Assembly (NCBI GenBank): GCA_028285105.1 | Contig: JANQQE010000014.1 | Span: forward strand, 164,257 to 228,256 | DNA from: Alphaproteobacteria bacterium | GTDB lineage: Bacteria > Planctomycetota > Phycisphaerae > UBA1845 | DNA: 64,000 nt | Direction of reading: 5' to 3' | Shown: piece after piece, positions 1-7,590 of the stretch | How the letters are laid out: each line of letters opens with the position of its first letter | Position numbering within the stretch: the stretch's first letter is position 1 | Made by a program: the position numbers and the translations under genes | Notes under the pieces: generated by a model | What the model was told of the DNA's origin: nothing | What the model saw: the letters and a program-made list of their open reading frames with translations, nothing else | Databases searched by the model: none

Positions 1-60
1 ATTCCAAGGGCATGCACGGAATGATGCGATGTGTTGATGGGTCGATCGGTTAACCGAGCA

Positions 61-66
61 TATAAT
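61..66 (+). promoter_or_regulatory. Candidate -10 box upstream of the DUF488 gene
   Basis: A perfect TATAAT lies about 30 bases before the ATG at 97. A TTGATG at 34-39 could be a -35 box, but its 21-base spacing is too long for a good sigma-70 promoter. A weak ribosome site (AGGAT) precedes the start codon. Confidence 0.35.
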
Positions 67-96
67 TTCAGCAGGCAACTTGAATAGGATGCATTC

Positions 97-447
97 ATGC
101 CCCTCAAGCTAAAACGGATTTACGAAGACGCTGCCAAAGGTGACGGTGTACGGATCCTTGTCGATCGACTATGGCCGCGCGGTATTTCTAAAGAAAAAGC
201 AAACGTTGACGAATGGATGCGCGACATCGCCCCCTCGAACGAACTGCGCAAGTGGGTTCATGAAGACCCATCCCGATGGGATGAGTTCAAGCGGCGATAC
301 TTCAAGGACTTGCGTGAACACACCGAAACCATCGAATCCCTGCGCAAGATTGCGAAGCGTAAGGCGGTCACGCTGCTCTTTGCGGCTAAGGATGTCGAAC
401 GAAACAATGCCGTCGCCCTGCTGGAGTACCTCAAGAGGGGTATGTAA
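97..447 (+). CDS. DUF488 family protein (YeaO-like)
   Basis: This is a 116-residue cytoplasmic protein with the DUF488 signature. The N-terminal part carries the LVDRLWPRGISKE motif (around residues 22-34), followed by a W-rich helical part (WMRDIAPSNELRKW) and a C-terminal segment resembling TLLFAAKDVERNNAVAL. The length matches the short YeaO-like branch. The biochemical function of the family is not established; it often sits near stress or metal-related genes. It stands alone here. A TATAAT lies just upstream and an AGGAT precedes the ATG. The family assignment is confident; no function is claimed. Confidence 0.9.
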   Translation: MPLKLKRIYEDAAKGDGVRILVDRLWPRGISKEKANVDEWMRDIAPSNELRKWVHEDPSRWDEFKRRYFKDLREHTETIESLRKIAKRKAVTLLFAAKDVERNNAVALLEYLKRGM

Positions 448-514
448 TCGGACACATCCTTCTCCTCCTTTGAATCGCAATCGCTGCAAATCACATTCAA
501 GTCCGGTTCGCTAA

Positions 515-889
515 AAGGTTCTGCGCGGTTTTCGACCAATCCCTGCATTACCTCCCGAAGTCGCACTCTACCGTGTCGATCTTGCCAATGCGCACGAAGC
601 CCGAAACAAGTTCGAGCCCGGAGAACGCTTATACTCTCAAGCCTTGAATATCTACGACGATTTACCGGAAGACAGCAACCCATTCGCGGTCGATGCTCTC
701 GAAAAATACCGTGTCGAAACACCGCCGGTCATCATGCTGGCATCGATGAGGTTTCATCTGAGCGAAACGGGTCGAGGGATGGAGGCGATCTGCGATGGAA
801 TGGGCATGGAGTGCAAGCAGCTGACACAAGGACAACTGACCAACACTCCGCTCGCGCAGACCAAAGTCAGAATTATCTATGGACTATAA
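515..889 (+). pseudogene. Start-less coding remnant, possibly the 3' end of a TPR-type gene
   Basis: The frame stays open from just after a stop at 512-514 to the TAA at 887-889 (about 124 codons) and reads like real protein: alanine/leucine-rich helical sequence (VALYRVDLANAHEAR, then RLYSQALNIYDDLPED) of the kind seen in tetratricopeptide helices. No ATG occurs before the internal methionines; the only early initiator is TTG at 644, without a ribosome site. The simplest reading is a truncated or decayed gene whose 5' part is lost. A functional 81-residue TTG-started product cannot be excluded. It converges on, and overlaps by 6 bases, the deacetylase gene on the other strand. Confidence 0.35.
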
Positions 890-1813
890 ACCACGAATCC
901 ATTCTTCGACCAGTGTCCGATCGACGGTTGTATCGGGCGTCTCGACGTAGCATTCGGGAACATCGAATGTGATGGTTGCGTTTGAAGTCTGAGCGTACGA
1001 TGCTTCGATTTCATCGATCCAATTGTCGAGGTTGGCGGCTGTAAATGCGTTGACATGAAGCAGTATGTCGATGACGTCGCGGTCCCAATTTCTGAAGATA
1101 CCGCTGCGAATACGGCGGCGGACAAATTCAATACGCTCCGACTTCGTTTCAAAAGGGAGGCTGTCGGCAAGAGCAGGTTCGGATTCGAAGTTGTCGGTCC
1201 AGTCAATGCTGTCGATGATAAATCCACGATAGACCCATCCGCGTTGAATCGCGACGGTTTGTGCTTCCGAGCGACTTAACCCGCTCCCACCGAACGGTTG
1301 TCGAAATAAGGGCGTGAACCACTCGCTTTGATTCCCACCGACGGTTTCAAGCGAATCGTCGATGTAGGCTACCAGCCGATCAAGATCGTTCTCCATTGCA
1401 ACGCGCCCAAGAAGCGGCGGCCCAAGCGTCTGCGACCAGATTGCCGGGGCATGATTGAACGCATGATAACCCAGCACATGATCGTATTCGTAAATCTCTT
1501 TCAACCCTTCGCCAAACAAACCAGCAACTTGATCGCCGATGACATCGTAGCCCGGCCCTTCAACGAAAAATGCAGCCCGAACGCCTCGTCGCTCCAAGGT
1601 CATCAGGATATCGCGCAAGGGCTGGAGCAATTCAACCGATTCGGAAGTGGAACCATCAAACGATTGGTCGGCAGCAAGCGGTCCGTCATCGAAAGTCAAC
1701 ACCACCGAAACGTGATCGGCTGACTCACTCTCGCAGGTGTTTTCGACATCACATCCACCACCGGAGAAAATCGAGCATAGCAGAAAATACCAAAGTAATA
1801 ACGAGCGTTTCAA
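884..1813 (-). CDS. Polysaccharide deacetylase (NodB domain) lipoprotein
   Basis: The 309-residue product begins with a lipoprotein signal (hydrophobic run, then a lipobox ending SGGGC near residue 21), so it should be anchored in the envelope. The NodB motif 1 is clear (VVLTFDDGPL, around residue 40), a histidine-containing motif 2-like stretch follows (YHAFNHA), and RQPFGGSG resembles motif 3. Enzymes of this carbohydrate esterase 4 fold remove N- or O-acetyl groups from peptidoglycan, chitin or exported polysaccharide using a divalent metal held by Asp and two His. The substrate here is unknown. It is transcribed divergently from the hemerythrin gene and converges with the 515-889 remnant. 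The sequence after residue 230 is divergent, so the active-site histidine of the last motif is not assigned. Confidence 0.85.
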   Translation of the reverse strand: MKRSLLLWYFLLCSIFSGGGCDVENTCESESADHVSVVLTFDDGPLAADQSFDGSTSESVELLQPLRDILMTLERRGVRAAFFVEGPGYDVIGDQVAGLFGEGLKEIYEYDHVLGYHAFNHAPAIWSQTLGPPLLGRVAMENDLDRLVAYIDDSLETVGGNQSEWFTPLFRQPFGGSGLSRSEAQTVAIQRGWVYRGFIIDSIDWTDNFESEPALADSLPFETKSERIEFVRRRIRSGIFRNWDRDVIDILLHVNAFTAANLDNWIDEIEASYAQTSNATITFDVPECYVETPDTTVDRTLVEEWIRGL

Positions 1814-2160
1814 AACTAAATCCCGTATGCAGGTTTTGAGATAGTGCGTTGTACTCAGAGTTGAATATCACGTGAACGCAATTGCATACGCCTGTGAACC
1901 TCGAATCTAGTGAACCCACAGCGATGTTTATCTCCGGACATTGAGTAGTAGATTATCACAGAGTGGAGTGCGCGAAAACAACCAACGCATGGGTCAACAC
2001 GCGCGATTGGGGCAACATCGATCGCATCGGTACTCAATTCCTGCTTCCGCTCGATGGTCAGCCGTCTACGATTCGACCAGTTGAACGCAGTTGCCCCAAT
2101 CCTGCGTTCTTTGGCACACCGATTGCTCATTCTTCTTTCGTTCGAATAAAGGAGACCACC
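1814..2160. other. Divergent intergenic region
   Basis: This 347-base stretch separates the divergently transcribed deacetylase and hemerythrin-like genes and should hold both promoters. An AAAGGAG sits before the GTG at 2161. An in-frame open stretch extends upstream of that GTG to 1963, but it lacks a ribosome site and family similarity. No convincing -35/-10 pair or repeat was recognised. Confidence 0.4.
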
Positions 2161-2613
2161 GTGAAACCGCAAGAATTCGCAAAATGGATGCGTGAGGAAC
2201 ATGACCGGGTACACGACTTGGCGCTCAAGCTGCGCGAGGCTGTTGCGAAGATTCCCCGCGTGAATCGTGGGGAATGGCTGACGCAACTTCGCGAACGATT
2301 TGAACACTTGCGAGCACACTTGCACAAGCACATGGCGCTGGAGGAACAGGACGGTTACTTGCCTACCGTTGCAACGCATCGGCCTACGCTAAGCGGTGAA
2401 GTGGATCGCCTCCGCCACGAACATGATGAAATCGTCAAGATCATGGAAGGCATTCGGCGCGACATGCATGAACTGACGGAAAACGACCCACTGCTGATTC
2501 GGGATTGCTGCCGTCGCCTCGAAAACCTCATCGGTTTCATCGAGCATCACGAGCAGGACGAAAACTTGATCGTACTCTCAGCATTTACAGATGAAATCGG
2601 TACGAAGGATTGA
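2161..2613 (+). CDS. Hemerythrin-like HHE domain protein
   Basis: The 150-residue helical protein has the histidine/acidic pattern of the hemerythrin HHE cation-binding family: EEHDRVH near residue 12, HLRAHLHKHMALEEQ around 50-62, LRHEHDEI near 83 and IEHHEQDENLI near 132. Such four-helix bundles bind a di-iron or similar centre and are used for oxygen or nitric oxide sensing, binding or iron-sulfur repair. The start is the GTG at 2161 because a strong AAAGGAG lies 8 bases upstream and the family similarity begins at once; the upstream extension does not resemble the family. It ends one base before the convergent cheB stop. The exact role is not predictable. Confidence 0.88.
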   Translation: MKPQEFAKWMREEHDRVHDLALKLREAVAKIPRVNRGEWLTQLRERFEHLRAHLHKHMALEEQDGYLPTVATHRPTLSGEVDRLRHEHDEIVKIMEGIRRDMHELTENDPLLIRDCCRRLENLIGFIEHHEQDENLIVLSAFTDEIGTKD

Positions 2614-2614
2614 G

Positions 2615-3688
2615 TTAGCCAGCTGCCACTTTTGCGGCGAACTTTTTCCTCAATGCCGATATCGCGACATGGGCGACGTTGCCTGGCGTGGTGACATGCT
2701 GCACCGCGCCGATTTCTGCCGCCACCTTCGGCATGCCGTACACAACGCACGACGCTTCGCTCTGCCCAATGGTAATCGCCCCGTGTTGTCGCATCTTGAG
2801 CAGACCCTCGGCACCGTCTGCACCCATCCCTGTCAGGATGACACCGACCGCCTTCTTGCCGACCAGTTCCGCAACGGATTCGAACAAAACGTCGGCAGCA
2901 GGACAATGCCGATTGACGAGTTCATCCGTACCGGTTTTCAAACACAATCGACCACCGGAACGAACGACACTCATCTGCACACCGCCTCGTGCCACGAATG
3001 CGCGCCCCGGTTCCAATACGTCGCCATCGACCGCTTCGCTGACGGTCATCTCGCTGTAGTCATTCAGACGTTCTGCGAATGACTTGGTGAAACCGGGCGG
3101 CATGTGTTGGACGATGGCCACGGGGGGAAAGTCACTGGGCACATTTTGGAGCAGTTCTCTCAGGGCTTCGGTACCACCCGTCGATGAACCGATCGCCACC
3201 AGGTAACGACTCGGATCGACGCCTGCCGAAAGACAGGTTCGCTTAACGGGTGGCGTCGTCGAAGGCTTGACCGTCTTGACGTTAACAGCAACAGCCGCCG
3301 CCCTGATCTTAAATGCCAGATCGTTTCCAAGTCGCATCAGCGCCTCCTTGCCTCCACCGGATGGTTTTGCCACAAAGTCAACCGCACCGGCTTCGATGGC
3401 TCTTAGCGCTGCGTGACTGCTCGCGTTTGCAACACCGCTGCACATGATGACCGGAACGGGATAGTGGGTTTGCAGCTTTTTGAGAAATGTCAGACCGTCC
3501 ATACGCGGCATTTCGATGTCGAGGACGATGACATCGGGGCGTTGCCCGGCGATCACGTCGCGTGCCTGGTATGGGTCAGCTGCTTCGCCCACGACCTTGA
3601 TGTCGGGTGCGTTCGATATCGATTTGGCCAACATCGTGCGGACCGTTGGCGAATCGTCAACAATGAGTACGCGAATAGACTTGCTCAT
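2615..3688 (-). CDS. cheB: CheB: chemotaxis protein-glutamate methylesterase / glutamine deamidase
   Basis: CheB resets chemoreceptor methylation in adaptation. The 357-residue protein has a receiver domain (residues 1-120) with the acidic pair D11-D12, phosphoacceptor D57 in VLDIEMP, and K108. A linker follows, then a methylesterase domain whose serine lies in GSSTGG (S169). The catalytic histidine is in QHMPPGF (H195) and the aspartate is in LTGMGADG near residue 290. All catalytic positions appear intact. A GGGAGA precedes the ATG. It is the last gene of the minus-strand chemotaxis operon, 72 bases after cheR, and ends nose to nose with the hemerythrin-like gene. Confidence 0.97.
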   Translation of the reverse strand: MSKSIRVLIVDDSPTVRTMLAKSISNAPDIKVVGEAADPYQARDVIAGQRPDVIVLDIEMPRMDGLTFLKKLQTHYPVPVIMCSGVANASSHAALRAIEAGAVDFVAKPSGGGKEALMRLGNDLAFKIRAAAVAVNVKTVKPSTTPPVKRTCLSAGVDPSRYLVAIGSSTGGTEALRELLQNVPSDFPPVAIVQHMPPGFTKSFAERLNDYSEMTVSEAVDGDVLEPGRAFVARGGVQMSVVRSGGRLCLKTGTDELVNRHCPAADVLFESVAELVGKKAVGVILTGMGADGAEGLLKMRQHGAITIGQSEASCVVYGMPKVAAEIGAVQHVTTPGNVAHVAISALRKKFAAKVAAG

Positions 3689-3760
3689 CTTTGGTTCAAT
3701 CTCCCATCCCGAATACCGCGTTCAATCCCTTCGAACGACGGCGATTTGACCCGATTCAGT

Positions 3761-4609
3761 TTAGTCGCGGCGATAGATCGTTGGTTCGACATAAGAAAGC
3801 GGATGGTCGATTCCGTTGAGGCTTTCGGAATGACCGATCATCAGATGCCCGCCGGGTGCGAGGCTCTTGGCGTAGCGATTGACCAAGCATTCCTGCGTGG
3901 TCTGATCGAAGTAGATCATCACGTTTCGACAGAAGATAACGTGGAAACCAAGTCGAAACGGAAACGTTGGCGTCATCAAATTGAAACGCGAAAACTTGAT
4001 CAGGTTTCGAACGGCGGACGTTGCCTCGAGAACATCGCTTTGTCCCGATCTCACTTTCTTGAGATACTTCGCTCGATAGGCGGCAGGAACCGACCTGGCT
4101 CGTTCGGCGACGAACTGCCCGCGCATCGCCTGCCCGAGAACCTGTGTCGAAATGTCCGTCGCGAGGATGCGGGCTTTGACGCCAGGATGTCGTTGCATGC
4201 AATCGTGAACAACCATCGCCAGCGAGTGTGGCTCCTCGCCGCTCGAACAACCTGCACTCCAGATTCGCAGTTCGCTGTTCGCAGCACGCCACTTGCTGTC
4301 GGACATCCACTGCTCGATCAGGTTCTTGAGAAAGTCAAAATGGCCAATCTCGCGAAAGAGGTGCGTGGTATTGGTCGAAACGGCGTCAAGGAGTTTGCTC
4401 AACTCTACACCGGAACCATCGGCAACGACCATATCGTAGTAAGCCTTGAACGATTCGAAACCCCTGCCTCGAAGCAGTTTCGCAAGTCGCGACCGCAGCA
4501 GCTGCATTTTTTCAGTGCCGAGATTGATACCACTCTTGTCGTAAATCAGCTTGCGGAACAGATCGTAGTCCCTTTGCGTCAACGAATTTGGATCAATGGT
4601 TTTCAGCAT
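3761..4609 (-). CDS. cheR: CheR: chemotaxis protein methyltransferase
   Basis: CheR transfers methyl groups from S-adenosylmethionine to receptor glutamates, opposing CheB. The 282-residue protein shows the helical CheR N-domain (about 1-80, including the YDLFRKLIYDKSGINLG stretch). A SAM-binding Rossmann domain follows, with the motif WSAGCSSGEEPHSLAM and the later FHVIFCRNVMIYFD. The common GCSTGEE form is GCSSGEE here, a conservative change. Length is typical. An AGGAA lies before the ATG. It sits between cheX and cheB in the operon. Confidence 0.96.
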   Translation of the reverse strand: MLKTIDPNSLTQRDYDLFRKLIYDKSGINLGTEKMQLLRSRLAKLLRGRGFESFKAYYDMVVADGSGVELSKLLDAVSTNTTHLFREIGHFDFLKNLIEQWMSDSKWRAANSELRIWSAGCSSGEEPHSLAMVVHDCMQRHPGVKARILATDISTQVLGQAMRGQFVAERARSVPAAYRAKYLKKVRSGQSDVLEATSAVRNLIKFSRFNLMTPTFPFRLGFHVIFCRNVMIYFDQTTQECLVNRYAKSLAPGGHLMIGHSESLNGIDHPLSYVEPTIYRRD

Positions 4610-4689
4610 GATTTCCTACCCAGCCACTTTAATGAGTTGTCATACCGACGTAATGCGATGTCACTGTTATGGCGCTGCTGAAGTCCTGG

Positions 4690-5145
4690 CTATGCCGAAA
4701 TCTGGTTGTGACGCAACTGCAACCACTGCCCATCGACCGACATCTGCGTCACCTCATCGCCATTTTCTTCGACGTACGGCTGCTCGCCTAATTCCGTAAC
4801 CGTCGGAATCGTGAGGTTAAATACAGCAACAACACCATGGGCGGCGGTGACGAACTGACCGCAAACGACGTTCATGAATTCGCAAACAGCATCGTTCGAT
4901 TCCTGCTCAGAGACGCTGTTGCCCGAATCGAGACCGAGCAGGTTTTCAGCCAACTGTCCGGCGAAAGTTCGCGTACACACCAGGCGCAGATCACCCTCCA
5001 CAGATCCTTTGTAACCGACGCTTGTTTCGATCCATGATTCCTCCGGTTGCTCGCGGAACTCGTCTCCGTCGGAGAACATAAATGCCAGGTTGGCGAGTAC
5101 GTCAGAAAGAACAGTCGTCAAAGTCGCTGTCATTTGCTGTTGCAT
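4690..5145 (-). CDS. cheX: CheX-like chemotaxis phosphatase
   Basis: The 151-residue protein resembles the CheC/CheX/FliY phosphatase family that dephosphorylates CheY-P. It has the helix motif with a glutamate and an asparagine three positions later (CEFMNVVCG), the pair that attacks the CheY phosphoaspartate, preceded by the family-like G(S)VEGDLRL strand region. Only one such ExxN motif is seen, as in CheX. The start at 5145 is supported by AAGGTGA seven bases upstream; it makes the gene overlap the 3' end of cheY by 44 bases in another frame. It lies directly after its presumed substrate gene cheY, which supports the function. Confidence 0.85.
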   Translation of the reverse strand: MQQQMTATLTTVLSDVLANLAFMFSDGDEFREQPEESWIETSVGYKGSVEGDLRLVCTRTFAGQLAENLLGLDSGNSVSEQESNDAVCEFMNVVCGQFVTAAHGVVAVFNLTIPTVTELGEQPYVEENGDEVTQMSVDGQWLQLRHNQISA

Positions 5146-5527
5146 TTTCAGTCACCTTTAGCATGGGTAAGAGAGCTTCACGAAGCTGTTCCGGTTGGAA
5201 TGGTTTCCGGACATAGCCCGAGGCCCCCAGATTCATCAGTTGGTCGATGCGGGTCTTGCTGCCCTCCGTTGACGCAATGACGATCGGTATGTTTTTGAGC
5301 TGATCGCTCTGCTTCATTCGAGTCAGCAATTCGACACCGGTCATCCTTGGCATGTTGATGTCCACGAGCATCACAGCCACATCGTGTTCGGCAAGCTGAG
5401 CAAGAGCAGAAATGCCGTCAGCCGCTTCGTAGAATTCATCAACTTCCAGCCCGATCATCTTGATGGTGCGCTTCACCATTGACCGAATCGTCGCCGAGTC
5501 ATCTACAATCAGTACGTTGTTCGCCAT
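5102..5527 (-). CDS. cheY: CheY-like single-domain response regulator
   Basis: This is a 141-residue stand-alone receiver: D9-D10 acidic pocket, phosphoacceptor D56 in MLVDINMP, ASTEG with the conserved threonine, and K in YVRKPFQP. In this operon it is the natural output of CheA and the substrate of the following CheX. The start at 5527 follows AGGAATGAAACG; a longer open frame upstream is not receiver-like. The protein carries a short acidic C-terminal tail (about 15 residues ending DDCSF), whose coding sequence overlaps cheX. The output target (flagellar switch, pilus or other) is not shown in the window. Confidence 0.93.
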   Translation of the reverse strand: MANNVLIVDDSATIRSMVKRTIKMIGLEVDEFYEAADGISALAQLAEHDVAVMLVDINMPRMTGVELLTRMKQSDQLKNIPIVIASTEGSKTRIDQLMNLGASGYVRKPFQPEQLREALLPMLKVTENATANDSDFDDCSF

Positions 5528-5537
5528 CGTTTCATTC

Positions 5538-6410
5538 CTAACTGTCAACTTGCTCCGAGTTTGGCGTATCGCCGAACATCGCCTGTACGCGTTGCAACTC
5601 GACGACCGTTTGCGCGCCGATGAATTCAAGATCACTCTCTCGGAGGCTGTGGCGTTCGAGAACTTCCGCATCCGCTCGCGAGCACAACCCGTCTTCTCCC
5701 AAGCCGATGCCAAGCAGCAGGCAGACACAATTCGCCAGGTAAACGGCATCAACCAATGGATCGTGGGTTTCGAGGTCCGACGGAGCATGATGGTAACGAA
5801 TGCACCGCACGATCGACTCGGGAAGCTTCCACTTCTCGGCCATCATGGCGCCGACTTCTTCGTGCGAATACCCCAGGACGCGACGCTCCGCTTCGACAAA
5901 CGCGATGCGCTCATCCGTCACGATGCGCACGATCTCGACGAACTCATCAGCCACGTGCTCATTTAAGATCGTCTTACCGATGTCGTGCAGCAGACCGGCT
6001 GTAAAGGCCAGGTTGGTATCCGCGAGGCGTAGTTTTTGCGCAAACTGCGATGACGCCAACGCCACTGCAACCGAATGCTTCCACAGGACTCCCGGATCCA
6101 GTCCATATCCATGCTGCTCGCGACCCAGCATGTTGTTGGTATGAACCGACATCACCATCTGCAAGACCTTGGCAGTTCCAAGGCATTTCAATGCATCTTC
6201 AAGCGAAGTGACTTCGCGTGACATGCCGAAGAATGCTGAGTTGCAGAGTTTCAGAACTTCGCTGGTAACCGCTTGGTCGTATTTGATCGTCCCGACGATA
6301 TCTTCGAGCTTGCTCTTCGGATCGCTCATCACATTCATGAGCTTCAACGCCGTATCCGGAAGCGGTTGAATCGATCCGACGCATTCGATGATGTCTTTGG
6401 CGGTGTTCAC
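5538..6410 (-). CDS. HDOD domain protein
   Basis: The 290-residue product is a full HDOD protein: the N-terminal half matches the HDOD region (LPDTALKLMNVMSDP..., KYDQAVTSEVLKLCNSAFFG, LEDALKCLGTAKVLQMV). The second half retains an HD pair (GLLHDIGKTILNEH), so some metal-dependent phosphohydrolase chemistry is possible, although HDOD proteins are usually regulatory. Such genes are often embedded in chemotaxis or two-component operons. It starts with GTG overlapping the cheD stop by four bases (GTGA), indicating translational coupling, and ends 10 bases before cheY. Confidence 0.92.
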   Translation of the reverse strand: MNTAKDIIECVGSIQPLPDTALKLMNVMSDPKSKLEDIVGTIKYDQAVTSEVLKLCNSAFFGMSREVTSLEDALKCLGTAKVLQMVMSVHTNNMLGREQHGYGLDPGVLWKHSVAVALASSQFAQKLRLADTNLAFTAGLLHDIGKTILNEHVADEFVEIVRIVTDERIAFVEAERRVLGYSHEEVGAMMAEKWKLPESIVRCIRYHHAPSDLETHDPLVDAVYLANCVCLLLGIGLGEDGLCSRADAEVLERHSLRESDLEFIGAQTVVELQRVQAMFGDTPNSEQVDS

Positions 6411-6883
6411 AGTTCGGTCTCCTGGCCGCGTGAATGAATCGTGAATCTCCCGGTTCCGACATTCAAACGAATGGTTCGGCTGATCGAACCGCCGACCTGC
6501 TCCGCATCGATCATGATTTTGTTCTTCCAGAACAGTTTGCGGAGCGTGACGTAGTTTCGTTTACCGATGTTGAACATCCCGTTGTCGTCGAGCAGATGCG
6601 AACCGCCAGCCACTTTGACGACCAGATTGTTCTTCTGGGCACCGATCTTGTAGACCGACCGAAACAACGTCGGAATCCCAGTGTCCGCAAACATCGCCGG
6701 ATTGGCCTTCGCCTTGTCCGGTGAAATCGACGACTCTGGCAGCATATAATGCAGCATTCCACCGACGTGGTTGACCGGATCCCAAATCGCCACACCGATG
6801 CAACTGCCCAGCGAGTAGGTGATGAGCGTCGAGCGAGGGTCCTTCGTCACCTTTATGTCCGCAATGTCTACGACCCGGTCCAT
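6407..6883 (-). CDS. cheD: CheD: chemoreceptor glutamine deamidase
   Basis: CheD deamidates glutamines of chemoreceptors and interacts with CheC/CheX-type phosphatases. The 158-residue protein has the expected catalytic residues in TYSLGSCIGVAIWDP (C28) and GGMLHYMLPES (H45), and the C-terminal Gly/Asn-rich part of the family (IGKRNY, GGSISRTIRLNVGTGRF). Length is normal. It is followed by the translationally coupled HDOD gene and separated from cheW by a 136-base gap in which nothing was recognised. Confidence 0.95.
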   Translation of the reverse strand: MDRVVDIADIKVTKDPRSTLITYSLGSCIGVAIWDPVNHVGGMLHYMLPESSISPDKAKANPAMFADTGIPTLFRSVYKIGAQKNNLVVKVAGGSHLLDDNGMFNIGKRNYVTLRKLFWKNKIMIDAEQVGGSISRTIRLNVGTGRFTIHSRGQETEL

Positions 6884-7019
6884 TCCAATTCCCGACCATC
6901 AGTTGGCACACTCGTTCAAAACGAATTGAACGATCGCAGAGGATCATTCGACGATATTGGCCTCGCGGTATTGGCCCGGTTAAGAACCGTCAAGACACTT
7001 TGACTTCAAATCTGCTTGA

Positions 7020-7556
7020 TCAAACGCAGTCGGCAACTACCCGTGCATCCGATGTCGGAATCGCTACGAGTTCTTCCGAATTCAAGACACGGTCGATGTC
7101 GAGAAGAATCTTCAGCTTGCCGTCGACCATTCCCATGCCAAGGATGTAAGACGTGTCCACAGCCCCACCGAATACCGGCGGACTCTCGATTTCTGCATTG
7201 GGTATCTCGTGAACTTCGTGAACCGTATCGACAATCACGCCGATGAGTTCGCCCACATCGACGACAATGATGCACGTCTCTTCGTTATAGTCAGCCGCCG
7301 GCATGTCGAACCTTAGACGCAGATCGATAACAGGAATGACCCGACCCCGAAGATTGATGAGCCCGCCGACAAAGCTCGATGTCTGCGGCACTTTGGTGAT
7401 GTCCAGTACGCCAATGATTTCGCGGACTTTCAGAATATCCAGACCGTAGTCTTCACCGGCCAGCAGGAACGTTAGGTACTTGGTTCCGATGCCTTGACTG
7501 CTCTCCACTTCAGAGTTGCTAAGCTGTTGGTTGATGGTGTCTAGTGACGCTTGCAT
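7020..7556 (-). CDS. cheW: CheW: chemotaxis coupling protein
   Basis: CheW links chemoreceptors to the CheA kinase. The 178-residue protein is a single CheW (SH3-like) domain: KYLTFLLAGEDYGLDILKVREII, the conserved GLINLRGRVIPVIDLR and the later VDTVHEVHEIP and ILGMGMVDGKLKILLDI. About 22 residues precede the domain. The start at 7556 was chosen because the family similarity lies downstream of it and the ATG follows GGGAGAGA. It lies 34 bases after cheA in the same operon. Confidence 0.96.
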   Translation of the reverse strand: MQASLDTINQQLSNSEVESSQGIGTKYLTFLLAGEDYGLDILKVREIIGVLDITKVPQTSSFVGGLINLRGRVIPVIDLRLRFDMPAADYNEETCIIVVDVGELIGVIVDTVHEVHEIPNAEIESPPVFGGAVDTSYILGMGMVDGKLKILLDIDRVLNSEELVAIPTSDARVVADCV

Positions 7557-7590
7557 ATTTGTCTCTCCCTTACACTCAGAACTGCTGCGA

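Noticed and set aside
1963..2160. Longer N-terminus for the hemerythrin-like protein
   Set aside because: The ribosome site and family similarity both point to the GTG at 2161.
3413..4681. A 422-codon plus-strand frame opposite cheR and cheB
   Set aside because: It is antisense to two intact chemotaxis genes and its protein sequence does not resemble any family.
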